Positions 1-6,873 of a DNA stretch of 8,748 bases are shown piece by piece. The DNA is from Solimonas sp040377605 (GTDB taxonomy: Bacteria; Pseudomonadota; Gammaproteobacteria; Nevskiales; Nevskiaceae), in the NCBI GenBank assembly GCA_040377605.1, contig JBEIOK010000119.1:1-8748 (forward strand). The letters are read 5' to 3'. The notes beneath the pieces were generated by a model. It made no database searches, had not been told where the DNA came from, and saw only the letters and a program-made list of their open reading frames with translations. Numbering within the stretch: the stretch's first letter is position 1; the number at the start of each line of letters is the position of its first letter. A program made the position numbers and the translations under genes.

Positions 1-1848
1 CGCGAGCAGGCGACGCTGAGCCTGGATCTGGCCGGCGACAGCCTGCATCGGCGTGGCTATCGCCTGCGCGGCGTCGAGGCCCCGCTCAAGGAAAACCTGG
101 CCTGCGCGATTCTCGTGCGCTGCGGCTGGGCTGAACTCGCAGCGCAGGGCGCGCCGCTGCTTGATCCCATGTGCGGCTCCGGCACGCTGGTGATCGAGGC
201 CGGTCTGATGGCCGCCGACATCGCCCCGGGTCTGAAGCGCAAGCGCTGGGGCTTCGAATCCTGGCTCGACCACAAGCCGGCCGTCTGGAAGCGCATCAAG
301 CAGGAGGCCGAGGAGCGACGTACGGCCGGCCTGGCACGCGGGCTGCCACCGCTCGTCGGCAGCGATCTCGACCAACGCGCGCTGATGGCCGCCGACAGCA
401 ATGCCGCACGCGCGGGCATTGCCTCGTACACACAATGGTTACCCGGCGATGCGCTGGACGCGCGACCGCCGGTCGCGCAGCCGGGGCTGGTCGTGACCAA
501 CCCCCCCTACGGCGAACGCATCGGCACCGATGCCGAGCTGATCAAGCTCTACTCGCTGCTGGGCACGACGCTGCAGCAGCACTTTGGTGGCTGGCGCTTT
601 GGCTTCTTCACGGCGCGCGACGATGTCGCACAGCGTCTGGGTCTGCGCGCGGAGAAGATCAACACGCTCTACAACGGCGCGATCCTGTGCAAGCTGCTGC
701 GCTTCGAGATTCCGGGCCGTACTGCCCCGGCGCTCGCCACCCCCGCTACCGCCGAGCCGGAAGCGACGCGACCCGACAGCCCCTGGGCGGCGGCGCGAAC
801 CCAGGTCGAGGCAACCGCTCCGCCCTCGACGCCGATGGCCGTGCTCGGCGGCGAGGAGTTCGGCAACCGCCTGCGCAAGAATCTGAAGCATCTGGGCAAG
901 TGGGCACGGCGCAAGGGGGTGCAGCACTATCGCGTCTACGACGCCGATCTGCCGGAGTACGCGGTTGCCGTCGATCTCTACCAGACCGACGATGGCCTGC
1001 ATGCGCATGTGCAGGAGTACGCCGCCCCCAAGAGCATCGAGCCAGCGCGTGCTGAAAAGCGGCTGCGCGAGGCCCTCTCGCAGCTGCAGGCGGTTCTGGA
1101 GATTCCGCATACGCACCTGCACTACAAGCTGCGCAAGTCGCAGAAGGGGACGGCCCAGTACGGCAAGCAGAACGAGACCGAGCGCTTTCACGCCATCGAG
1201 GAGCACGGCTGCCAGCTGCAGGTGAACTTCGACGACTATCTGGACACCGGCCTGTTTCTCGACCACCGTCCGATCCGCCACCGTATCCAGCAGGAGGCGC
1301 GCGGCAAGCGCTTTCTCAACCTGTTCTGCTACACCGGTGCAGCGTCGGTGCACGCTGTCGTCGGTGGCGCACGCCGCTCGCTGTCCCTGGACCTGTCGAA
1401 CACCTATCTCGACTGGGCCAAGCGCAATCTGTCGATGAACGGTGTGCGTGCCTGGGACTATGAGCGCATGCCCGGCATCGGCGAGTCCCTGAGCCCGCAC
1501 GCGTTGGTGCGTGCCGATTGCATCCTGTGGCTCAAGGAGCAGGCCGCCCTGCCCTCCCCGATGCAGTACGACCTGATCTTCCTGGATCCCCCGACCTTCT
1601 CCAACTCGAAAAAGATGGAAGACACGCTGGACATCCAGCGCGACCATGTCGAGCTGATCCAGCACTGCCTGAAGCTGCTGGCCGAGGGCGGCACGCTGTA
1701 CTTTTCGACCAACCGCCGCGGCTTCAAGCTCGATGCCGAGGCGCTGGGCGCCGCCGTGATCAAGGACATCACCGCGCAGACGCTGGACGAGGACTTCAAG
1801 CGCCCGCCGCCGGCGCACAAGTGCTGGATGATCACGCACCCGGTCTGA
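1..1848 (+). CDS. rlmKL: Bifunctional 23S rRNA methyltransferase RlmK/RlmL, 5' end cut by the window
   Basis: This fused enzyme methylates two guanines of 23S rRNA: m2G2445 by the RlmL half and m7G2069 by the RlmK half (E. coli numbering). It acts in the cytoplasm during ribosome assembly. The frame is open from base 1, so 615 residues are visible. E. coli RlmKL has about 700, so most of the N-terminal THUMP region lies outside the window. The RlmL half shows the SAM-binding DPMCGSGTLVIEAG stretch (about nt 154-195) and the catalytic NPPYGERI motif (NPPY at nt 499-510). An Ala/Pro-rich linker follows (nt 720-840), then the conserved NRLRKNLKHLGKWARR start of the RlmK half, YLDTGLFLDHR, the LNLFCYTGAASVHA SAM motif and DPPTFSNSKKMED (DPP from nt 1585). 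The internal GTG at 115 is not the start, because conserved residues (GYRLRG, LKENLACAI) precede it in frame. No intrinsic terminator follows. Confidence 0.96.
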   Translation, partial: REQATLSLDLAGDSLHRRGYRLRGVEAPLKENLACAILVRCGWAELAAQGAPLLDPMCGSGTLVIEAGLMAADIAPGLKRKRWGFESWLDHKPAVWKRIKQEAEERRTAGLARGLPPLVGSDLDQRALMAADSNAARAGIASYTQWLPGDALDARPPVAQPGLVVTNPPYGERIGTDAELIKLYSLLGTTLQQHFGGWRFGFFTARDDVAQRLGLRAEKINTLYNGAILCKLLRFEIPGRTAPALATPATAEPEATRPDSPWAAARTQVEATAPPSTPMAVLGGEEFGNRLRKNLKHLGKWARRKGVQHYRVYDADLPEYAVAVDLYQTDDGLHAHVQEYAAPKSIEPARAEKRLREALSQLQAVLEIPHTHLHYKLRKSQKGTAQYGKQNETERFHAIEEHGCQLQVNFDDYLDTGLFLDHRPIRHRIQQEARGKRFLNLFCYTGAASVHAVVGGARRSLSLDLSNTYLDWAKRNLSMNGVRAWDYERMPGIGESLSPHALVRADCILWLKEQAALPSPMQYDLIFLDPPTFSNSKKMEDTLDIQRDHVELIQHCLKLLAEGGTLYFSTNRRGFKLDAEALGAAVIKDITAQTLDEDFKRPPPAHKCWMITHPV

Positions 1849-1887
1849 ACGTCGCAGCGTCACCCAATCGCAACCAGAACTTCATCT

Positions 1888-1908
1888 GCCGCGCCTAGGC
1901 TGCGCGGC
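1888..1908 (+). promoter_or_regulatory. GC-rich hairpin directly before the histidine kinase start codon
   Basis: A perfect 7-bp inverted repeat (GCCGCGC, then GCGCGGC) flanks a 7-base loop CTAGGCT and ends one base before the ATG at 1910. The loop holds the only Shine-Dalgarno-like bases (AGG, 1897-1899) in the 61-base gap after rlmKL. If formed in mRNA it could limit translation of the kinase. No T-run follows, so it is not a standard intrinsic terminator. The function is inference, and GC-rich DNA gives short inverted repeats easily. Confidence 0.3.
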
Positions 1909-1909
1909 G

Positions 1910-3268
1910 ATGACGCTCAGCCCAGTCGACCCGGACACCGCCGCCAACCTTCGCGATATCGCGCGCCTGCGGCTGGACGTGGCCGCGATCCCGGCGCAGA
2001 CCACGGTCGCCGAGGCTGCCGATCTGTTTCTGCGGCCGAAACATGCGCGCATGCTGTGCCTGCCGGTCATCGAGCGCGGCCGCGCCATCGGTACGATCAG
2101 CCGGCACACCCTCAACGGCATTTTCCTGCGCCGCTTCGGCCGCGAGCTGGTCGGCGGCAAGCCGATCACCACGGTGATGAACACGCAGCCGCTGCGCGTG
2201 GCACTGGACACACCCCTGGAGGCCGCAGCCGCCTCAGTCACGGCGCAGCTCGGCTCGCCGATCACCGAAGACTTCGTGATCGAGGATGCCGGTCGTTATG
2301 CGGGCATGGGCGTCGTGCTTGACCTGCTGTCGGCACTGCAGCAGCGCGTGGCCAGCAATGCCCAGCAGCTCGGGCAGGCGTATGCCCAGCTGCAGGCTTC
2401 ACAGTCGCAGCTGGTGCAGTCGGAGAAGATGGCGTCGCTCGGTCAGATGGTGGCCGGCGTGGCGCATGAGATCAACACGCCGCTGGGCTATGTCCGCAAC
2501 AACGTCGAGGTGATCCAGAACATCTTCGGCCAGGCGACCACGGCGCTGCTCGCGCACGAGCGTCTGTTGCGCATGCTGACCGACGATGGCGCGGACGAAG
2601 CCGCGCTGTCGGCCCAGCTGGTGAGCTGTCAGCGCGCCAGCACCGAGCTCGGCGACTTGCAGGTGCTGGACGACGTGCGCTCGCTGCTGGGCGACACCTT
2701 GTTCGGCGTCGATACGATCCGCGATCTGGTCGTCAACCTGCGCAACTTCTCGCGTCTGGATCAGGCGCGCGTCACCGAGGTCTCGATAAACGACTGCCTT
2801 GATCAGACGCTGACCATCGCCCACAACGCGGTCAAGCACCACGTGCAGATTCTCAAGCGCTATGGCGAGCTGCCCCGCATCCCCTGCTCACCATCGCAGA
2901 TCAATCAGGTGCTGCTGAACATGATCGTCAACGCCGCACAGGCTGTGGAGCACGATCGCGGGCGTCTGCTGCTGAAGACCGAGGCCGATGCCGACTGGGT
3001 TTCGATCCACATCCAGGACAACGGCAAGGGCATCGCGCCCGAGCATCTGAAGAAGATCTTCGACCCCTTTTTCACGACCAAGGCGGTCGGCCAGGGCACG
3101 GGACTGGGGCTGTCGATCTGCTATCAGATCGTGCAGGCCCACGGCGGCAGCATCCATGTGGTCTCGGAGGTCGGTCGCGGCACCAAGTTCGTGATCCGCC
3201 TGCCGGTACGAGGTGTTGCGGCATCGCAGTCCACCGACACGGCCTCCGACGAGGCCCTCGCGGCCTGA
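1910..3268 (+). CDS. Soluble CBS-domain sensor histidine kinase
   Basis: A 452-residue cytoplasmic histidine kinase with no signal peptide or membrane segment. Residues about 20-140 look like a pair of CBS domains. The second ends in the DFVIEDAGRYAGMGVVLDLL pattern seen in CBS modules of other signalling proteins, where such modules often bind adenine nucleotides. A Gln-rich coiled-coil stretch (about 141-172) leads to the HisKA domain, with phosphoacceptor His186 in the VAHEINTP box. The ATPase domain shows an N box (around Asn337-Asn341), G1 DNGKGI (370-375), the F box FDPFFTTK (384-391) and G2 GTGLGLS (396-402), so it should be active. The spacing from His186 to the N box (about 150 residues) is long, with an acidic, Ala-rich helical section. 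It lies 61 bases after rlmKL and 4 bases before the receiver gene, which is its likely partner. The ligand cannot be told from sequence. Confidence 0.93.
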   Translation: MTLSPVDPDTAANLRDIARLRLDVAAIPAQTTVAEAADLFLRPKHARMLCLPVIERGRAIGTISRHTLNGIFLRRFGRELVGGKPITTVMNTQPLRVALDTPLEAAAASVTAQLGSPITEDFVIEDAGRYAGMGVVLDLLSALQQRVASNAQQLGQAYAQLQASQSQLVQSEKMASLGQMVAGVAHEINTPLGYVRNNVEVIQNIFGQATTALLAHERLLRMLTDDGADEAALSAQLVSCQRASTELGDLQVLDDVRSLLGDTLFGVDTIRDLVVNLRNFSRLDQARVTEVSINDCLDQTLTIAHNAVKHHVQILKRYGELPRIPCSPSQINQVLLNMIVNAAQAVEHDRGRLLLKTEADADWVSIHIQDNGKGIAPEHLKKIFDPFFTTKAVGQGTGLGLSICYQIVQAHGGSIHVVSEVGRGTKFVIRLPVRGVAASQSTDTASDEALAA

Positions 3269-3272
3269 TGCC

Positions 3273-4238
3273 ATGAACGACGTCAAGCCCAGCCTGCTGC
3301 TGGTCGACGATGAGGAGCGCATCCTGCGCTCGCTCGCCATGCTGTTCCGCGGCCCCTACGACGTACTGGCCACCACCGATCCGGGTGAAGCCCTTCGCTG
3401 CGTGGCAACCCGACCGGTGCATGTGATCGTCTCCGACCAGCGCATGCCGGTCATGCGCGGCGCCGAGTTGCTGCGGCAGGTCCGGGAGAAGTCGCCGCTG
3501 ACGATGCGCATCCTGCTGACCGGCTATTCGGAGCTTGATGCGATCGTGGCCTCGGTGAACGAAGGCGAGATCTTCCGCTTCGTCAACAAACCCTGGGACG
3601 CGCAGGAACTCCGCGAAACGGTGCGCCAGGCCGCCGAGATTTCGCTGGCCCTGCGGCGGGCCGGCCCGGCCGCGCCGCCGGTGCCGCTGCTGACCGAGAC
3701 CGGCCGCTTCGTGCCGCCGGCGCCCGCGACCGTTGACGAGGCGATTCTGGTGATCGACGACGACATCGCGATCGTGCGCGCGGTGCAGGACATCGTCGGC
3801 AGCGCCCAGCCGGTGCTGTGGGCGCAGTCCCTGGAACAGGCGATGAGCCAGATCGAGCAGCACGGCATCGCGGTGATCGTCTCGGAACTGGCGGTGGGTC
3901 GCGAGAGCGTGACCACCCTGCTGAAACTGCTCAAGGCCGAGCATCCACAGATCGTCACGATCGTGCTGACGCCCTTCCAGGATGTCTCGGTCTTCATCGG
4001 CCTGATCAATCAGGGGCAGGTCTACCGGCTGCTGCCCAAGCCGCTGCGCCGCGGCGCCTTCAGCATGAGCATCGCCAGCGCGCTGCGGCATCACCGCCTG
4101 CTGCGCGCCGCCCCGGCCCTGCGAGCCGCCCATGCCGTGGAAACCCCGCGCGACCCCGAGGACGCCGGCATCGCCACCCGCGTCATGGGACTGCTGTCAC
4201 GGCTGCGCGGACGCAGCAGCGCCGCCCGTCCGGCCTGA
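3273..4238 (+). CDS. Two-receiver response regulator with no output domain; second receiver has Asp to Glu
   Basis: A 321-residue protein of two CheY-like receiver domains joined by a Pro-rich linker (about 131-153). Receiver 1 (about 7-125) has the acidic pair Asp12/Asp13, phosphoacceptor Asp55 in VIVSDQRMP, Thr83 and Lys106 in FVNKPWD, so it looks functional. Receiver 2 (about 157-275) aligns with it at a constant offset of 150 residues: Asp162/Asp163, Thr233 and Lys256 are kept, but the phosphoacceptor position is Glu205 (codon 3885-3887, VIVSELAVG). A basic tail (about 277-321) follows and no DNA-binding, GGDEF, EAL or HD-GYP domain is visible. The start is the ATG at 3273, where the receiver fold begins. 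An upstream in-frame GTG at 3213 lies inside the kinase gene and would add an unrelated Arg/Pro-rich leader. No good ribosome site is seen, so translation is probably coupled to the kinase, which stops 4 bases earlier. It probably works by protein contact or as a relay. Confidence 0.92.
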   Translation: MNDVKPSLLLVDDEERILRSLAMLFRGPYDVLATTDPGEALRCVATRPVHVIVSDQRMPVMRGAELLRQVREKSPLTMRILLTGYSELDAIVASVNEGEIFRFVNKPWDAQELRETVRQAAEISLALRRAGPAAPPVPLLTETGRFVPPAPATVDEAILVIDDDIAIVRAVQDIVGSAQPVLWAQSLEQAMSQIEQHGIAVIVSELAVGRESVTTLLKLLKAEHPQIVTIVLTPFQDVSVFIGLINQGQVYRLLPKPLRRGAFSMSIASALRHHRLLRAAPALRAAHAVETPRDPEDAGIATRVMGLLSRLRGRSSAARPA

Positions 4239-4268
4239 GACCTGCTGGCCGCTGCCGACGCCCCCGGG

Positions 4269-4297
4269 GTGCCACATCCGGATCGGTTGGTTATCAT
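4269..4297 (+). promoter_or_regulatory. Sigma-70-type promoter for the secreted repeat protein
   Basis: The -10 candidate TATCAT (4292-4297) matches 5 of 6 consensus bases. The -35 candidate GTGCCA (4269-4274) matches 4 of 6, with an ideal 17-base spacer. Transcription would begin near 4304, giving a leader of about 22 bases. This is the most AT-rich patch of the 87-base gap between the receiver gene and the next start, which supports the call. It was found by eye only. Confidence 0.5.
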
Positions 4298-4310
4298 CCG
4301 GGCAATACAC

Positions 4311-4317
4311 AAGGGGA
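4311..4317 (+). promoter_or_regulatory. Ribosome binding site AAGGGGA
   Basis: The purine run AAGGGGA lies 8 bases before the ATG at 4326. It is the clearest Shine-Dalgarno site in the window and fixes the start of the secreted protein. Its strength contrasts with the coupled or weak sites of the neighbouring genes and suggests independent, efficient translation. Confidence 0.7.
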
Positions 4318-4325
4318 ATTGACCA

Positions 4326-5063
4326 ATGCGCCTGACCTGGATTCGCTGCCTGTCGCTGCTCTGTTTGGGAACCGCTTTCTCTGCCCAGGGCCAGGATCTG
4401 CCCCTGTCCTGCCAGGTTCACGCCAACAACGCCTGGGTGGCAGTCGGCAGCAACAGTCAGGATGCCTGCCTGAGCGCCATCGAGACGCAGGTAGCGGACT
4501 ACAACGCGCAGGGCTTCAAGTTCGGCCTCTGGGGCAGCACCCTGCTGTCGGCGGATCGGTACTACTACTACCAGTCGAATGACCAGGGCGCGACCTGGGT
4601 GCCGCTGCGGCTGAAGGCGGAAGCGACGACAACGGCCGCCGCGCCGGTCACGCGCAGCGCGCCGACGATCCAGCGCAGCACGTCGGATGTCATCAACTCC
4701 GTGGCCGCCGACGCCCAGGCTTCCGGCGCCCTGATGGAACCGGTGATGGAGCCGGTGACCGAGACCGTCGCCCCGGCCGCAGCGGCAACCAGCATGGCAG
4801 CCGCACCGGCCGCCGCCGTACGGGCCAGCAGCGGCGGCGACCGTCGCGTCTGCAGCCTGCAGCTGCAGGGTCAGTGGCGCAAGTTGGTGAATCTGACGCT
4901 GGACGCCTGCGCCCGCGAGCTGGATCGCTCGCCGGAACCGCTGGACGCCAACGGCTTCAAGTACGCCTACTGGAGCGGCACCTACCTCGCCGCCAACCAG
5001 ACCGAAATCCTGATGTCGCCGGACTCGAAGAACTGGGGCACGCTGATCCAGCGGCAGCGTTGA
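4326..5063 (+). CDS. Secreted protein with two copies of an unrecognised two-cysteine domain
   Basis: I do not recognise this 245-residue protein. It starts with a Sec-type signal peptide: MRLTWIR, a hydrophobic core, and a probable cut near residues 20-22 (SAQG). No lipobox is convincing. Two similar domains follow. Domain 1 (about 28-95) has Cys29, DAC with Cys48, GFKFGLWGSTLLSA (63-76) and Trp91. Domain 2 (about 175-243) has Cys176, DAC with Cys195, GFKYAYWSGTYLAA (210-223) and Trp237. Both cysteine pairs are 19 apart, and the domains align at an offset of 147 almost without gaps. A disulfide in each is likely once exported. The linker (about 98-170) is Ala/Thr/Pro-rich, probably disordered, with a small MEPVMEPVTETV repeat. 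The many aromatic residues and the D/N-x-GxxW end suggest a binding surface, but ligand and role are unknown. The gene has its own promoter, ribosome site and terminator. Confidence 0.85.
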   Translation: MRLTWIRCLSLLCLGTAFSAQGQDLPLSCQVHANNAWVAVGSNSQDACLSAIETQVADYNAQGFKFGLWGSTLLSADRYYYYQSNDQGATWVPLRLKAEATTTAAAPVTRSAPTIQRSTSDVINSVAADAQASGALMEPVMEPVTETVAPAAAATSMAAAPAAAVRASSGGDRRVCSLQLQGQWRKLVNLTLDACARELDRSPEPLDANGFKYAYWSGTYLAANQTEILMSPDSKNWGTLIQRQR

Positions 5064-5082
5064 TCAACGATCAGCGTCACCG

Positions 5083-5116
5083 AGAAAGCCCCTCGCAAGA
5101 GGGGCTTTCTTGTTTT
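5083..5116 (+). terminator. Strong intrinsic terminator with GCAA tetraloop
   Basis: A perfect 12-bp stem (AGAAAGCCCCTC at 5083-5094, GAGGGGCTTTCT at 5099-5110) closes a GCAA loop, which belongs to the stable GNRA class. The T-rich run TGTTTT follows at 5111-5116. It begins 19 bases after the stop of the secreted protein gene. The other side of the stem has no T-run when read on the minus strand, so it should act mainly on plus-strand transcripts and keep them out of the oppositely oriented msr operon. Confidence 0.93.
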
Positions 5117-5177
5117 ACCAGCGAAAGTTGGCGCGGCGCTGACTCGGCGCCCAGCCGGCCATCAGGACCTGTCAACG

Positions 5178-5735
5178 TCAGGGTCGTGGTTCGGCCAGCA
5201 GCTGGCTGATGGCCGCCTGCATGGCGCGGGCATTGCCGTCGCCCGCATGGGTTTCGCCGACGAAGTGCGCGCGGATGCGACCCTGTCGATCGATCAGATA
5301 GAACGCCGGCCAGAAGCGATTGTTCAGCGCCTTCCAGTACGAAAAATCGTTGTCGAGCATCACCGGGAAGCGCAGACCGTGCTCCCGTACCTTGGCTTCG
5401 ACCGCGGCACGCTCGCGTTCAAAATCGAACTCCGGCGTGTGCACACTGACGATGCGAAAGCCCTGGCCGTCGAAGCGATCGGGCAAGGTCTTGAGCCAGG
5501 GAATCGAGCGGTAGCAGTTGTAGCAGGCGAAGGTCCAGAACTCGAGCAGCACCACCTCACCGCGCAACTGCGCCCAGGTCAGCGGCGGCGAATTGATCCA
5601 GTGCGCGGGCAGTGGGTGAGTGAATGCCGGCGCAGCGGCTGCGTCGGCGGCTAGCGTGATGCGCGGTGCGGCGCTCACGGCCTGCACCCCGAGCAGCAGC
5701 GCCAATCCGAGGCCGCCTGCGCGCCACGGGTTCAT
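5178..5735 (-). CDS. Exported thioredoxin-like (TlpA/DipZ C-terminal type) protein
   Basis: A 185-residue thioredoxin-fold protein with a signal peptide (hydrophobic residues 7-20, cut near Ala22, VSA-AP), so it acts outside the cytoplasm. The redox motif is Cys71-Tyr-Asn-Cys74 within LLEFWTFACYNC, and the cis-Pro is in WPAFYLID (Pro143). The segment WINSPPLTWAQLRGEVVLLEFW and the later VHTPEFDFER and MLDNDF motifs resemble the C-terminal thioredoxin-like domain of DipZ/CcdA-type proteins, here without the membrane electron carrier. It is the last gene of the operon. Its ATG overlaps the msrA stop by 4 bases (ATGA), so translation is probably coupled. From context it probably reduces the oxidised MsrA and MsrB next to it. 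What reduces it in turn (a DsbD/CcdA-like protein) is not in the window. No clear terminator follows. Confidence 0.9.
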   Translation of the reverse strand: MNPWRAGGLGLALLLGVQAVSAAPRITLAADAAAAPAFTHPLPAHWINSPPLTWAQLRGEVVLLEFWTFACYNCYRSIPWLKTLPDRFDGQGFRIVSVHTPEFDFERERAAVEAKVREHGLRFPVMLDNDFSYWKALNNRFWPAFYLIDRQGRIRAHFVGETHAGDGNARAMQAAISQLLAEPRP

Positions 5736-6349
5736 GGCTTCTTGCCGCCGATCGTCGCACCACCCGCCTCATCGCCCCACAGTTCCTTGAGGCGCGCATC
5801 GCGACCACAGCCCCAGCGGTAGTAGTTGTAGCGCACGGCGTTCTTCTTGTAGTAGTCCTGGTGATACGCCTCGGCCGCATAGAAAGGGCTGGCCTCGACG
5901 AGCTGGGTCTGGATCGTGCCCGGCAGCCGCTTGGATCGCGCCAATGCATCGCGGCTGGCCTCAGCCAACTTTTTCTGCTCCGGACCGACATAGAAGATCG
6001 CCGAGCGGTACTGATCGCCGTGATCGCAGAACTGACTGTCCTTCGCCAGCGGATCGATGTTGCGCCAGAACACTTCCAGCAAGCGCGCATAGCTGACCAT
6101 CGCCGGGTCGTAGACGATCTGCACGGCCTCAGCATGGCCGGTGCCGCCGGCCGACACCTGCTCGTAGGTGGGATTGACGGTGCGGCCACCGACGTAGCCG
6201 GAGACCACCGATTTCACACCGGGCAGCTTTTCGAACGGCGACTCCATGCACCAGAAGCAGCCACCCGCAAAAATCGCCGTTTCGGTCTTGGCGGCCGCCT
6301 GCGCCGCGCCAGCCACCAGTATCGCCATCAGCACTGCGATCAGTCTCAT
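5732..6349 (-). CDS. msrA: Peptide-methionine (S)-S-oxide reductase MsrA, exported
   Basis: MsrA reduces the S epimer of methionine sulfoxide in proteins. The 205-residue product opens with a signal peptide (MRLIAVLMAILVAGAAQA, cut near Ala18-Ala20), so it is periplasmic, unlike cytoplasmic E. coli MsrA. The family signature GGCFWCMESPF gives catalytic Cys31 with Glu36. GYVGG (51-55), GTGHAEAVQIVYDP (69-82), DQYRSAIF (112-119) and the C-terminal WGCGRD with likely recycling Cys181 are also present. The start is taken as the ATG at 6349, because a GGAG ribosome site ends 9 bases upstream. A TTG three codons earlier would sit on top of that site. The gene starts 5 bases after the msrB stop and overlaps the thioredoxin-like gene by 4 bases. 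Confidence 0.95.
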   Translation of the reverse strand: MRLIAVLMAILVAGAAQAAAKTETAIFAGGCFWCMESPFEKLPGVKSVVSGYVGGRTVNPTYEQVSAGGTGHAEAVQIVYDPAMVSYARLLEVFWRNIDPLAKDSQFCDHGDQYRSAIFYVGPEQKKLAEASRDALARSKRLPGTIQTQLVEASPFYAAEAYHQDYYKKNAVRYNYYRWGCGRDARLKELWGDEAGGATIGGKKP

Positions 6350-6354
6350 GGCAC

Positions 6355-6873
6355 TCAACTCCGCAGCGCCGGCAGCGGCTCGCCGCGCGGAACAAAGCGC
6401 AGCGCCACCCCGTTGTTGCAGTAGCGCAGACCAGTCGGCGCGGGGCCATCATCGAAGACATGGCCCTGGTGACCGCCGCAGCGCGCGCAGTGGTACTCGG
6501 TGCGTGGGAGGATCAGCTTGAAGTCGCGTCGGGTGGCGACGCGTCCTTCGATCGGTGCCCAGAAGCTGGGCCAGCCGGTCCCGCTGTCATATTTCTTGTC
6601 GGCGTCGAACAGCGGCAGGTAGCAGGCGGCGCACAGGAACTGGCCCGGGCGCTTCTCATCGTTCAGTGCACTGCTGAACGGCCGCTCGGTGTCTTCCTCG
6701 AACAGCACGGCGTACTGCGCCTCGCTGAGCACGCCCCGCCATTCGGCGTGCTTCTTGCGCAGCGGCGTGAAGGATGGCTTCGCCGCCACTCCGGAGGGTT
6801 CTGCGGTGAGCCCGCGCAGCGGCGCCAGCAGGGTGAACAGCGTCGCGAACTGGAGCAAGGTGCGTCGTTTCAT
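6355..6873 (-). CDS. msrB: Peptide-methionine (R)-S-oxide reductase MsrB, exported, one-cysteine type
   Basis: MsrB reduces the R epimer of methionine sulfoxide. From the ATG at 6873 the protein is 172 residues with an N-terminal signal, MKRRTLLQFATLFTLLAPL, cut near Ala24 (LTA-EP). The twin arginine followed by TLLQ resembles a Tat signal but is not a perfect match. Catalytic Cys152 is in RYCNNGVALRF. Two CXXC pairs, Cys81/Cys84 and Cys129/Cys132, are the usual structural zinc ligands, and HQGHVFDDGP (135-144) is conserved. The signature reads SGTGWPSF (97-104): Thr99 stands where E. coli MsrB has its resolving Cys, and no other cysteine exists. A longer reading from 6999 would lie inside the upstream gene and bury the signal, so I reject it. 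The ATG overlaps the upstream stop by 4 bases (ATGA), implying coupled translation. Confidence 0.95.
   Translation of the reverse strand: MKRRTLLQFATLFTLLAPLRGLTAEPSGVAAKPSFTPLRKKHAEWRGVLSEAQYAVLFEEDTERPFSSALNDEKRPGQFLCAACYLPLFDADKKYDSGTGWPSFWAPIEGRVATRRDFKLILPRTEYHCARCGGHQGHVFDDGPAPTGLRYCNNGVALRFVPRGEPLPALRS
6359..6362 (-). promoter_or_regulatory. Ribosome site GGAG deciding the msrA start
   Basis: GGAG on the minus strand, within the last codons of msrB, lies 9 bases before the ATG at 6349. It touches the alternative TTG start at 6358 directly, which rules that start out and gives a signal peptide starting MRLIAVL. Confidence 0.6.

Noticed and set aside
439..1863. A 474-codon open frame on the minus strand across rlmKL
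   Set aside because: It is a shadow of the rlmKL reading frame in GC-rich DNA. The plus frame has clear methyltransferase motifs and the minus frame reads as low-complexity Arg/Gln/Leu sequence with no recognisable domain.
3213..3272. GTG start 20 codons upstream for the receiver protein
   Set aside because: It lies inside the kinase gene and would add an Arg/Pro-rich leader before a receiver domain that normally begins right at MNDVKPSLLLVDDE.
3072..4133. A 353-codon open frame on the minus strand across the kinase end and receiver gene
   Set aside because: The plus strand encodes intact receiver domains here. The antisense product is rich in His, Arg, Asp and Gly with no domain, typical of a GC-codon shadow.
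5135..5151. Hairpin GGCGC-TGACTCG-GCGCC as terminator of the minus-strand msr operon
   Set aside because: The stem is only 5 bp and no T-run follows it on the minus strand, so it is expected by chance in DNA this GC-rich.
5117..5177. Possible small gene or RNA between the terminator and the thioredoxin-like gene
   Set aside because: The 61 bases show no start with a ribosome site, no promoter and no stable structure beyond the weak hairpin.
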